64,000 nucleotides of DNA from contig NZ_CP083388.1 in NCBI RefSeq assembly GCF_020042285.1, positions 3,436,001-3,500,000 of the forward strand, written 5' to 3'. The position numbers were made by a program, and so were the translations under genes. The notes under the pieces are model-generated. The model saw nothing but the letters and a program-made list of their open reading frames with translations. It did no database searches and had not been told where the DNA came from. Numbering within the stretch: position 1 is the first letter of the stretch; each line of letters begins with the position of its first letter. Shown piece by piece: positions 43,220 through 52,438 of the stretch. Origin of the DNA: Ferruginibacter albus. GTDB taxonomy: Bacteria; Bacteroidota; Bacteroidia; Chitinophagales; Chitinophagaceae.

Positions 43220-44608
43220 CTAATTTTTTAAAATATAGTATGAATACGGCGGCAATGAAATAGATGTTGAAAAACTAAGTTGTCCGTTATTCATTACATC
43301 ATTCCATGTAGTACCGATCAAATCAGCAGGCAAAGGATAGTTAACAGTTGTGTTACGTAAATTAACCAACACTACAGCCTGTTGCGCTCCAGATACTTTT
43401 TTAAATGCGCAAACATCCGTGCTGCTATACGAAGTCAGATCGCCGCTCTTAATAGCATCACTGCTTTTTCTAAATGCAATTAGTTTTTTGTACAAACTTG
43501 TTATAGCAGGCTTAGGTGTCCAATCGATCGGCGTTCCTGTATTAAAATAATCGAGTCTTGTATTGTAATCTACTTCCTGTCCATTATAGATCATTGGCGT
43601 ACCCTTCATACAACAAGCAACTACAAAAGATGCAAAGGCACCATCTGTTCCACCAAATAATTCATCGGGTGTTCCATCCAATAAGTCGTCATCATGATTA
43701 GTAGTGTAACGCATTACCTGCTGTGTTACACCCGAAGCGCCTGCATATTCATTTGTATTAACAGCATCCAATGTTTTAACCGAACTGTTCGACCCGAATA
43801 TATTGTCTTTAAGTGTGGAATAAAACTGCATTCCGTATTTAAGCTGAAAGCCGGATGTAAAATGATCGCTGCGTGTACCTTCTGCCAACATCAATAGTTT
43901 ATGGGTATTAATGCTCCGCAACGTATCAATAGCTTGTGCCCAAAAATCTGCCGGAATAAAATCTGCCGCATCGCAACGATAGCCATCAATATTTGCTGTA
44001 TATATCCAATACTTCATAGCACGTATCATCGAGTTGCGCATATCAGAATTATCGTAGTTCAATTGTGCAACATCGGTCCAGCCGGTGTTTGGCGGAGAAA
44101 TTATATTACCGCTGCCATCTTGTTTATACCATGCTTTATTGACGATCCATGGATTATCCCAACTGGTATGATCAGCCACCCAATCCATTATTACTGCCAT
44201 GCCGCGTTGATGTGCTCCATCTATTACCGCACGCAGATCATCCAACGTACCCATTTGCGTAGCAACGCTTATATAATCTTTTACGCAATAAGGTGAGTTC
44301 ACAGAACGATCAACACCAACAGGGTATACCGGCATTAAATAAATAACATTAACGCCTAAGTCTTTTATAGAATCCAAACGGTTTTTAACTCCCTGCAATG
44401 TTCCCCCATTAAAAGCACGAATATTTACTTCGTAAATAATAGCATCTTTTGCATCAGGCACTTGTGCAAATGGCGTACCGTATTGAGCGCTTGTATCTGT
44501 TGTTGGCGGCAACTCAACATAAGTGAAAGGTTCAAAATCATCTTTATGACAAGAGATCAATAACAACGAAAACAATGAACCAACAATCAACTTTTTCATA
44601 TCAGGCAT
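43220..44608 (-). CDS. GH13-family alpha-amylase lipoprotein
   Basis: Lipobox LLLISC (Cys20). A (beta/alpha)8 amylase domain has the four conserved regions: DWVADHTSW, GYRCDAADF with nucleophile Asp213, MLAEGT with acid/base Glu243 and TNHDDD with Asp306. It would cut alpha-1,4-glucans such as starch, glycogen or maltodextrin at the cell surface. The C-terminal beta domain follows. 462 residues from the first ATG (44608); a second ATG at 44599 gives a tighter signal peptide. It lies between susE and the LamG gene. Confidence 0.93.
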   Translation of the reverse strand: MPDMKKLIVGSLFSLLLISCHKDDFEPFTYVELPPTTDTSAQYGTPFAQVPDAKDAIIYEVNIRAFNGGTLQGVKNRLDSIKDLGVNVIYLMPVYPVGVDRSVNSPYCVKDYISVATQMGTLDDLRAVIDGAHQRGMAVIMDWVADHTSWDNPWIVNKAWYKQDGSGNIISPPNTGWTDVAQLNYDNSDMRNSMIRAMKYWIYTANIDGYRCDAADFIPADFWAQAIDTLRSINTHKLLMLAEGTRSDHFTSGFQLKYGMQFYSTLKDNIFGSNSSVKTLDAVNTNEYAGASGVTQQVMRYTTNHDDDLLDGTPDELFGGTDGAFASFVVACCMKGTPMIYNGQEVDYNTRLDYFNTGTPIDWTPKPAITSLYKKLIAFRKSSDAIKSGDLTSYSSTDVCAFKKVSGAQQAVVLVNLRNTTVNYPLPADLIGTTWNDVMNNGQLSFSTSISLPPYSYYILKN

Positions 44609-44647
44609 TTAAAAAATTAGGTTTATACAACTTTATAATGATGCTGT

Positions 44648-45754
44648 TTAATTTTTAACTATCGTGTACTTATATTTTTGAGAAACATGCAGATCAAGGG
44701 TTATAGTATATGTTCCATCTGCAGGTACTGTCATATTGTTTTGGGGATTGTACGGCAAAAAAGGATTGTCAACATACACCATATTATTGCTTCCATCTAT
44801 TCCAAAATCTATTTTCCAGTCATGATTGGCTCTGAACTTAAAGGAACCGCCTTGTTTCATAAATAAGGTTGAGGTCCAAACCTGGTTTGCAGGATCGTAG
44901 CTCATATCCGTGTCTACAGTCCAGTTACCCGGTGAGGCATCACCAATAATTGACCAGGTAGTTTTTGTAGCGGTCCATGTATTAAGTCCCAGATCTGCAG
45001 TTACTTCATAATAACCTTCCTCTGGTACTGAAAGCCCGGCGGCATTACCGTCAGTACTAAATGTATTATTAGGCGCAGCCCCATAGTTGGTGTGATTCCA
45101 ATCAGGAGCATCTGTATATTTAAAAAATTTATCCGCACCTGTTATATAAATATAGCCTTCATACTTTCCCGGTAAGCCTGCAACTTCTGCAATAGTGGGT
45201 GCTGTAGCCGGATCCCAATTTTGATAGCCTCCGGGCACATATAAAACCGAATTGCTCACAGTAACATAAGGCGTTGCGTTTATTACAAGTGTATTCGTAT
45301 AAACTGTTCCCAAATCCGTCGCACTATTATTATTCGTTCTTACTTCAGCTATTATCCTAAATGCGATCGGTGATTCCGTATTTGCAGGAGCGCCTAATTT
45401 TTTCAATGCAGCATTCAGATCCATTCCCAAAAAATTGTACTGCATGGTAGTAGCATCCAATGAATAACTGACAGCCTTTTGCCATTTGTTACTTGTATCT
45501 TTTGCAAGATCCATTTGCAAGGTATAGGTCACTGCAGGTTGTTTTCCATAATCTGCCCGGATACAATTTAATGTAAGCACCGTATCGCTATCATTCGCTG
45601 CAGACAATACAACAGTTGTTTGCGTTGCAGACAATGCACCATCGGCAAAACTTCCTTGTTGCACGTTAAATTGTTCTCCTTCTTTATTGCATGATAAAAG
45701 CCCAAAATATACACTACACAATAAAGCAGTTATCTTTAAAAACTTATGCATCAT
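44648..45754 (-). CDS. susE: SusE/SusF-family outer-membrane glycan-binding lipoprotein
   Basis: Lipobox LLSC with Cys22. The N-terminal SusE domain is followed by two starch-binding-like modules. The tandem aromatic-rich motifs (VPGGYQNWDPATAP, YEGYIYITGADKFFKYTD, then FKFRANHDWKIDFGIDG) are typical of CBM-type ligand sites. 368 residues. Its place after SusD and before GH13 supports a role in surface binding of alpha-glucan. Confidence 0.88.
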   Translation of the reverse strand: MMHKFLKITALLCSVYFGLLSCNKEGEQFNVQQGSFADGALSATQTTVVLSAANDSDTVLTLNCIRADYGKQPAVTYTLQMDLAKDTSNKWQKAVSYSLDATTMQYNFLGMDLNAALKKLGAPANTESPIAFRIIAEVRTNNNSATDLGTVYTNTLVINATPYVTVSNSVLYVPGGYQNWDPATAPTIAEVAGLPGKYEGYIYITGADKFFKYTDAPDWNHTNYGAAPNNTFSTDGNAAGLSVPEEGYYEVTADLGLNTWTATKTTWSIIGDASPGNWTVDTDMSYDPANQVWTSTLFMKQGGSFKFRANHDWKIDFGIDGSNNMVYVDNPFLPYNPQNNMTVPADGTYTITLDLHVSQKYKYTIVKN

Positions 45755-45774
45755 AATCAGTTTAAAATAAAAAA

Positions 45775-47376
45775 TTAATACCCGTTGTTTTGTTTAAGAT
45801 TTGGATTAGCGATGATATCAGCAGACGGTATCGGGAAAAGATTTAAATGATCATCTACTCCAGCACCTGTTTGTACGCCTCCTTTCCATGGCCATAAATA
45901 ACCGCTGCTTGTAAATTTTCCAAAACGGATCAGATCCGTTCGACGGCAACATTCCCAATACAATTCTCTTTGACGTTCATTTAAAACATCGTCCAATGTT
46001 ATAGTTGTAAATCCATTTGTTGAATTTCCATATGCACGTTCACGCAAATCGTTCATGTATTCCAAAGCCTGATCCATTGTACCTCCAGAACCATTGCGTA
46101 AAACTGCCTCAGCATATATCAGGTACATTTCTGCCAATCTGAAAATTGGAAAATCTGTACTGCATAAAACACCATTTGGCGATTGTGGCGTATTACCTGT
46201 TGAAGTAAGATTAGAAAACTTATTGATGATAAGCCCTTGTGTAAAATCCAGTTCGTCATTTACATCCAGGCTACCGCTGCCAAACAATGCACGCTTATCA
46301 TTTAAGCCGGAGTAATCACCAAATGCCAACGGAAGATTTTTAGTACTTCTGTTGCCCAGCCATCCTCCGCCGGGAATGCCTTTTGCAGCGCTTGACGGAG
46401 CATCATTGTTATTAGATGAGCAAATTAAAAAAGTAGTACCACCATAGTTCTGAGAACTCATTGCGTCGTAAGTAATAGGCAAGATAATTTCAGGATTGTT
46501 CACATTATTATCACTCATGAATAATGTTTTGTAAACAGGTTTTAATGAGTAGCCTGCATCAATTACTTTTTTAGCATACGTAATTGCATCAGTGCTTCTA
46601 TCAGTTCCGGTGTAAATTTTTGCATTGATGTAGATGCGTGCCAACAATGCCCATGCTGCAGCCTGATCGGCTCTGCCATATTCATTTTGACGGGCAGGAA
46701 CTAACTCTGCATCAATTTCAGTTAATTCCTTTTCAATGTAATTAAACAGGTCAGCCCGTTGAATTTGCGGAGGAATAAACTTTCCGATAGGATCTTTTTC
46801 TGTAACAAAAGGCGGATTGCCGAACAGGTCCATCAACACCCAATATTGATATGCACGTAAAAAACGAGCTTCTGCACGATATTGTTTAATGTTTGCTACA
46901 TCTTGTGCAGAAAAACCATGCAAAGCAATTTTATCATCAGTGCTTTGACGAATGAATTCATTGCAAACAGTTATTTGATACAAGCTTCTTGCATACGATG
47001 CCTGGATAAATACATTGCTCGCTATCCAGTTCATGTTATGCAGGCTTTGCAACTGTCCATCATTCCAGGCGCAAATAGCGTTATCTGTAGTAAGCTCTTG
47101 TAAATTAAAATTAGAACGAATAAAATCGGTAGGCGCCTGATCGGTACCAAGTGCTGATAACGGCACATCGGAATTACCAACACCGGTGCTGCTTATTAAA
47201 GAATAGCTACCGTAAACCTTTGCCAATACCGATTTGTAGCCTTCCGGTGTACTATATACAATATCGGCGGTGTTGGAATTCGTTGGTTGCAGATCAAGAT
47301 CTTTGGTGCATGAAGTAAACAGTAAAACTGTCAATCCAATTGCAATCATCCGACTATTTAAAAAATTATATTTCAT
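45775..47376 (-). CDS. susD: SusD/RagB-family nutrient-uptake lipoprotein
   Basis: Lipobox LLFTSC (Cys23). The family N-terminus (TKDLDLQPTNSNT), TPR-like helices in the middle (YWVLMDLFGNPPFVTEKDP, IYINAKIYTG) and the C-terminal RQRELYWECCRRTDLIRFGKF segment are diagnostic. It caps the SusC transporter and binds the glycan. 533 residues, 18 bp downstream of susC. Confidence 0.95.
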   Translation of the reverse strand: MKYNFLNSRMIAIGLTVLLFTSCTKDLDLQPTNSNTADIVYSTPEGYKSVLAKVYGSYSLISSTGVGNSDVPLSALGTDQAPTDFIRSNFNLQELTTDNAICAWNDGQLQSLHNMNWIASNVFIQASYARSLYQITVCNEFIRQSTDDKIALHGFSAQDVANIKQYRAEARFLRAYQYWVLMDLFGNPPFVTEKDPIGKFIPPQIQRADLFNYIEKELTEIDAELVPARQNEYGRADQAAAWALLARIYINAKIYTGTDRSTDAITYAKKVIDAGYSLKPVYKTLFMSDNNVNNPEIILPITYDAMSSQNYGGTTFLICSSNNNDAPSSAAKGIPGGGWLGNRSTKNLPLAFGDYSGLNDKRALFGSGSLDVNDELDFTQGLIINKFSNLTSTGNTPQSPNGVLCSTDFPIFRLAEMYLIYAEAVLRNGSGGTMDQALEYMNDLRERAYGNSTNGFTTITLDDVLNERQRELYWECCRRTDLIRFGKFTSSGYLWPWKGGVQTGAGVDDHLNLFPIPSADIIANPNLKQNNGY

Positions 47377-47394
47377 ATAACAGCTTCTTAATAA

Positions 47395-50331
47395 TTAAAA
47401 TTGAAGATTAACACCTAATACAAAAGTTCTTGGTCGCGGATACAAATTATCATCAATACCATTAAACTTTTCAGGATCTAGTCCTGTGTATTTTGTAATG
47501 GTAAATACGTTCTGACAATTCGCACTGATCTGTACATTGGCTTTGTCCTTTAAAATTTTTCCCAATGCATAAGAGATACCTAAATTATCCATCTTTAAAA
47601 AGGATGCATTTTGTATATAGTAATCAGATTTTGCTTGTGTATATAAGAACGATGTATTGTTTATTGAAGTGAGATTATTAGCCAGAAAGCCAAGACTATT
47701 GAAAATGCTGGCTTGTGTGGCACCGGTAGCAACATAATTATACATGTAATTGCCAATGTTGGCTCTTAATACTGTGCTTGCCGTCCATTTGCCATATGTA
47801 AACTGAGTAGAGAACCCCATTACATATGTTGGTGTTGGAGATTTATAATGATAGAAGTCTTTGTCATTGAAAACGCCATCGCCATTTGCATCTGCATATA
47901 AACCTTCTATAGCTTTGCCATTGGAAAACTCTTGTTTATATACATAAAAAGATTGAGCACTATAACCAACCGAATTTATTTTGATTCCCCCCCCTTCATC
48001 GATGGTTGTTCCGGCATACGATGGATCATTAGTGGCTGTTAAGTTGGTTATTTTATTATCATAGTAAGATGCATTGAAGCTCACTGACCAGTTATATTTT
48101 TTATTGCGAATAATATCAGCATTGATTGAAAATTCAACACCGCTGTTTTCTACATTGCCCACATTGGTTACAATACTGGTAGTAAAATTAGAACCCGCAG
48201 GTAACGGAACAAGATTCAATAGATCTTTCGTTTTTCTAAAATAATAATCAATGCTACCGGTTATGCGTGAGTTAAGAAACCCGAAGTCAATACCAATATT
48301 TGTAGAAGTAGTTTGCTCCCATTTAATATTGGCATCGTAAGCAGTAGGCGTACTCATTCCATAAAAACTATTGCCGAATTGAACAAAGGATGTGCTATCT
48401 CCCGGCGAAGAATAAACTGCCTGGTAAGGATAATTGTTGATACCATCCTGGTTGCCGGTAACGCCGTAGCTTAACCGCAATTTCAGATCAGATAATGTAT
48501 GTTGGTTTTTCAAAAATTCTTCGTTATTAATACGCCATGTTAATGCCACAGATGGAAAAACGCCCCAACGATTAGCCGGTGAAAATTTAGAAGATCCATC
48601 CCGGCGTATAGAAGCCGCTAAAATATATTTCTCGTTATAGGTATAAATTAACCGGCTGTAATACGATATCAATGTATTCTCCGGCTTGTCAAAAGCAAAA
48701 GCGGGAATAGTATTTGGGATCGTATCTCCATTATATCTTACATTAGGATAATTATAGTTTGTTGAAAGATTATTATAGTATCCATATCCTGCAATAAGGT
48801 TGATATTACTTTTTATCTTCTTTAAGTCTTTTACATAGTTCAAATAAAACTCGCCTACTTTATTGCCAATAGAGTTGCTATACCTGTTTCGCTGACCGCT
48901 ATCTAAATAATTTTGTGCAGCATACGCAGGAACATCTATATTACCTCTTCCACTGGCAACATCATACCCTAAGTTTAAGTTAGCATGTAAGTCAGGTAGA
49001 AAATGAAATTTATAATCAAACTGGATATTGCCATAACTACGCTGTACATGACTTATATTGCGATAAAGATTTAATAACTCTACAGGGTTTTTAGGCGCCA
49101 GCTTATTTAAAGTAAGCTGTTGAGTTATCGGGTCTAAATCAGACCATTCAAAATAATTACCAAAAGGTGAATTGGTGCGTACCGGTTGTGTGGGATCAAA
49201 ATAAATAGCAGAAGAAATAGCCGCACCATTTCCAAAACGGGCTTTGCTTATAGCTCCTTTAAGGTTGATATCAATTTTTAAATGATTATCGAATAATTGC
49301 GGTGAAAGTGAAATTCCTCCGGAACCTCTTTCCAAATAATCTGTCAGTAACAAACCATTCTGGTTTAAAAATCCTGCCGAAATCCTGTAAGGAATATTTT
49401 TATATCGGCCTGCTATACTAATATTATTATCTGTACTGATCACATTATGATAGATCTCATCCTGCCAATCCGTATTTGATTTTCCTAAAAGATTTTTAAA
49501 GCGGGCACTTCCAAAAGAATCTACATAAGCTGTAAACTGCCCTGCAGACATTACATCTACTTTATTTGCCAATGTTGAATAGGATACCTGCGTATTAAAG
49601 GTGATCACCGGTTTTCTGCCGGTTCCTTTTTTGGTGGTGATCATAATTACACCGTTGGATGCGCGGGAACCATAGATAGCGCAGGAAGCCGCATCTTTCA
49701 ATATGGTAAACGATTCTATGTCGTTCGGGTTAATTAAACTAAGCGAATTAGATGTACCATATATATTATTACCACTCAACGGCACACCGTCAATTACTAT
49801 TAATGGATCGTTGCTGGCATTTAAGGAAGCGCCGCCTCTAATGCGTATTATACTTCCTGCTCCCGGTGAACCACCGTTGCTGGTAATGGTAACACCGGCT
49901 ACTTTACCGGCTATTAATTGTTCGGGGGTAGTAATAGCGCCTTTTTGAAATTCACTTGACTTTACCGTGCTGATAGCACCGGTTACTTCTTTTTTCTTTT
50001 GAGTACCGTAACCAATTACTACCACATCGGTTAGTGTAAGGTCTGTTTTCTTCAATGTCACCTGCATATTCAATTGTGCAGGCATAGTAACAGCATCATA
50101 TCCTACAAATGAAAAGGATAAGGACGTGCCGTCTTTTACCCTAAGTTGAAAATTACCGCTATTGTCGGTACTTGTTCCTTTTTTGCCGGATACTATAATA
50201 ATAGAAACATTGGCAAGGGGTTGCCCTTTGTCATCGGTTACTTTCCCGCTTATGGAAATATCCTGTGCGGATACATGTAGAACCTGCAAGCAAAAAATCA
50301 AAGAAAGGAAGATCTTAGTCCTGAATATCAT
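47395..50331 (-). CDS. susC: SusC/RagA-family TonB-dependent outer-membrane transporter
   Basis: Signal peptide ending VSAQ, a carboxypeptidase-regulatory-like domain (about 25-90), then the TonB box/plug region with DVVVIGYGTQKKKEVTGA and IRGGASLNASNDPLIVIDGVPL, then a 22-strand-type barrel ending PRTFVLGVNLQF. It imports the oligosaccharide captured by SusD using TonB energy. 978 residues. First gene of the PUL, with 331 bp of AT-rich upstream DNA. Confidence 0.96.
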   Translation of the reverse strand: MIFRTKIFLSLIFCLQVLHVSAQDISISGKVTDDKGQPLANVSIIIVSGKKGTSTDNSGNFQLRVKDGTSLSFSFVGYDAVTMPAQLNMQVTLKKTDLTLTDVVVIGYGTQKKKEVTGAISTVKSSEFQKGAITTPEQLIAGKVAGVTITSNGGSPGAGSIIRIRGGASLNASNDPLIVIDGVPLSGNNIYGTSNSLSLINPNDIESFTILKDAASCAIYGSRASNGVIMITTKKGTGRKPVITFNTQVSYSTLANKVDVMSAGQFTAYVDSFGSARFKNLLGKSNTDWQDEIYHNVISTDNNISIAGRYKNIPYRISAGFLNQNGLLLTDYLERGSGGISLSPQLFDNHLKIDINLKGAISKARFGNGAAISSAIYFDPTQPVRTNSPFGNYFEWSDLDPITQQLTLNKLAPKNPVELLNLYRNISHVQRSYGNIQFDYKFHFLPDLHANLNLGYDVASGRGNIDVPAYAAQNYLDSGQRNRYSNSIGNKVGEFYLNYVKDLKKIKSNINLIAGYGYYNNLSTNYNYPNVRYNGDTIPNTIPAFAFDKPENTLISYYSRLIYTYNEKYILAASIRRDGSSKFSPANRWGVFPSVALTWRINNEEFLKNQHTLSDLKLRLSYGVTGNQDGINNYPYQAVYSSPGDSTSFVQFGNSFYGMSTPTAYDANIKWEQTTSTNIGIDFGFLNSRITGSIDYYFRKTKDLLNLVPLPAGSNFTTSIVTNVGNVENSGVEFSINADIIRNKKYNWSVSFNASYYDNKITNLTATNDPSYAGTTIDEGGGIKINSVGYSAQSFYVYKQEFSNGKAIEGLYADANGDGVFNDKDFYHYKSPTPTYVMGFSTQFTYGKWTASTVLRANIGNYMYNYVATGATQASIFNSLGFLANNLTSINNTSFLYTQAKSDYYIQNASFLKMDNLGISYALGKILKDKANVQISANCQNVFTITKYTGLDPEKFNGIDDNLYPRPRTFVLGVNLQF

Positions 50332-50662
50332 ATAGCAATCAATTAATCGGTTAGCAGTAGTTTCGTTTTACCTCCTGCATTAAATTAAAATGTTACAACT
50401 GCGCTACCGCATAATAATAGACTAAGGCTTTTAGGATACAGTAGCAGCAGTTCTAACAAAAAGCAATCTCTTACTAAAATATAAAGTAAATTATCTTATG
50501 AGGGCTAGCCAAGTTTAATTAAGCTTATAAAGAAATTAGAATAGGTTTTCGCATGTAACTGATATTAATTAGTTGAATATTAATACATTAATTAATATTA
50601 AATAAAATAATAATGGAATGAATTTGGGTGGTTTTATAGCAATAATGTGTTATATTTTCAAG
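50332..50662 (-). promoter_or_regulatory. AT-rich upstream region of susC; no clear promoter motif
   Basis: The stretch is strongly AT-rich, with a run of TATTAAT-type inverted sequence near 50565-50605. No exact TAnnTTTG match is seen on the minus strand. It must hold the PUL promoter and any regulator site, but none is identified. Confidence 0.35.
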
Positions 50663-52330
50663 TTATAGTGCTCGTATTTTCATGATTTTATCATCGAAGT
50701 TCTCATTGGGAGTTAAAGATTTATGTTTGAGTTTTGTTTTATAGGCATAAATAGTTTTTACTGAATAATCCAGGATCCGGGCAATTTGTTCTGTATCCGT
50801 TACGCCCATCCTTATCAGTGCAAAAATCCTCAAATCGGTATTTAATAGTTCATTTTCTTTTAATTTGATAGCCGCCTCCGGATGCAATAAAGCATTTACT
50901 TCGTCCACAAAATGAGGAAAAAGCTTTAAAAAAAGCTTGTCAAAATTCTGCAGCAGCTCTTTTTTCTCTTTCTCAGGATCTATTTTATCTACAAAAAACC
51001 GGGCTTCATCATAATTCCTTTCCTTGATCTTACGCAAAAGGGTAGATTTAATTTTGTCCAGCTTGGCATACAATTGAGAATCTGTATTAAAAAAGTAAGC
51101 TATATATTCTTCTTTGATCTTATTAGCCTCTTCCTGTTTTTCATTGGCTTCTTCCAATTGTTTATTGGCATTTTCGAGTTCCTTATTGGTATGTTCTAAT
51201 TGCTTATTGATCACCTGTTGCTGTTCATGCGATAAGGATAATAGCTGCTGTGCGATCTTTAAATTTTTATACTGCTTGAATACTATATATATAAGTACTG
51301 CTAATAATAGTCCAAGGATGGTTACTACAGATGCATATTTTATGAGGTTACGTTTTTGTTCTTCGATGCTGTTAATTCGTTCCCCTTCTATCAAAGGCAA
51401 AATAGAGTTGGTTTGAACCTTACGTTGTCTTGCGCCGTAAAATGCAGCGTTGGCAACTGCATTTTCAATACAGATGGCAGCCGTTTTTAGGTCGCCGATT
51501 TTATATAGTAACTCTGCCAGGTGAAAATTAGCTAAGGTTTCTTTAGTAGATGATCGGATATCAGCTTCTGTAGCCTTTACCAATAATTCAATTGTTTTAT
51601 TAATATCGCCATGCTGCTGATAAATATTACTGAGTGTTGATGCTGCCAGCGCATATTGATGATAAGAAAGATGAGATTGTTGCAACAATGAACTGAAATA
51701 AGAATAAGCAGAATCACGCTTATTCTGCTTAAAATAACGAAGCCCTGTATAATAAGTTCTTTCAAAAGAACCGGCAGGGTAATATAAGATAGCAGAATCC
51801 AGATATACGGAACCGGCACTATCGTAATCAGCAGAATGATAGTTGTCATTGGCATAAGCGGCTACATCATAATAATATCTTGCCCAAAGCGTGTAATACT
51901 CTGCTTTTTTAAGCGTATCTGTAATTAGGTCTGCTGAAATATTTTGTAAGGAATCATAGGTTTCTTTATACAAGCCGGTAGATAAAAGAATGAAGCTTAT
52001 CTTCATCTTAGCTGCCGCCAAATTATTGCCATTGCCGGTTTGCCTTGCTATCTCTAATAACTTATTGGCATATAAATACGCTGAATCGTATTTGAAGACC
52101 TTGTATTCTTCATATATTTTTTCTGTTGTTTCAAATATGACCTGCAAGCTGCCCGGGCTGGTATTTTGTAACTTTGTTCTAAGCTGATCAATTACTTCAA
52201 TCTTATTTTTATCGTATTCATCGCTTTGGTGTATGGTGTTGACAAGATCCTGTATCAATGTATCCTGAGCAGATTGCGTAAATGCCGTTAACCCCAAAAA
52301 ACAGAACAGTATTATTAATCCATATTTCAT
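50663..52330 (-). CDS. Membrane-bound DUF6377-type regulator with HTH
   Basis: Signal peptide, then a TPR-rich periplasmic domain (about 30-320), one transmembrane helix (about 331-351), a heptad coiled coil (356-408) with repeated NKQLE/NANKQLEEAN units, and a cytoplasmic C-terminus ending in a LuxR-like HTH (DTEQIARILDYSVKTIYAYKTKLK, about 508-531). There is no kinase domain, so this is a one-component sensor. Its position beside susC suggests control of the PUL. 555 residues. A -7 element lies 20 bp upstream. Confidence 0.82.
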   Translation of the reverse strand: MKYGLIILFCFLGLTAFTQSAQDTLIQDLVNTIHQSDEYDKNKIEVIDQLRTKLQNTSPGSLQVIFETTEKIYEEYKVFKYDSAYLYANKLLEIARQTGNGNNLAAAKMKISFILLSTGLYKETYDSLQNISADLITDTLKKAEYYTLWARYYYDVAAYANDNYHSADYDSAGSVYLDSAILYYPAGSFERTYYTGLRYFKQNKRDSAYSYFSSLLQQSHLSYHQYALAASTLSNIYQQHGDINKTIELLVKATEADIRSSTKETLANFHLAELLYKIGDLKTAAICIENAVANAAFYGARQRKVQTNSILPLIEGERINSIEEQKRNLIKYASVVTILGLLLAVLIYIVFKQYKNLKIAQQLLSLSHEQQQVINKQLEHTNKELENANKQLEEANEKQEEANKIKEEYIAYFFNTDSQLYAKLDKIKSTLLRKIKERNYDEARFFVDKIDPEKEKKELLQNFDKLFLKLFPHFVDEVNALLHPEAAIKLKENELLNTDLRIFALIRMGVTDTEQIARILDYSVKTIYAYKTKLKHKSLTPNENFDDKIMKIRAL

Positions 52331-52350
52331 ATTAACCTACTTTGCAGTTC

Positions 52351-52358
52351 CAAATCTA
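52351..52358 (-). promoter_or_regulatory. -7 promoter element of the DUF6377 regulator gene
   Basis: Reads TAGATTTG on the minus strand, about 20 bp before the ATG at 52330; the leader would be about 14 nt. Confidence 0.5.
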
Positions 52359-52413
52359 TCACATAAATAGCTACAAGCTGCAAGGAATAAACGATATAAA
52401 TAAAATAAGACTC

Positions 52414-52421
52414 TACTTTTG
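52414..52421 (+). promoter_or_regulatory. -7 promoter element of the GT39-like gene
   Basis: TACTTTTG, 17 bp before the ATG at 52439. With the minus-strand element at 52351-52358 it forms a divergent promoter pair. Confidence 0.55.
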
Positions 52422-52438
52422 CAGCTTATTACTTACGT

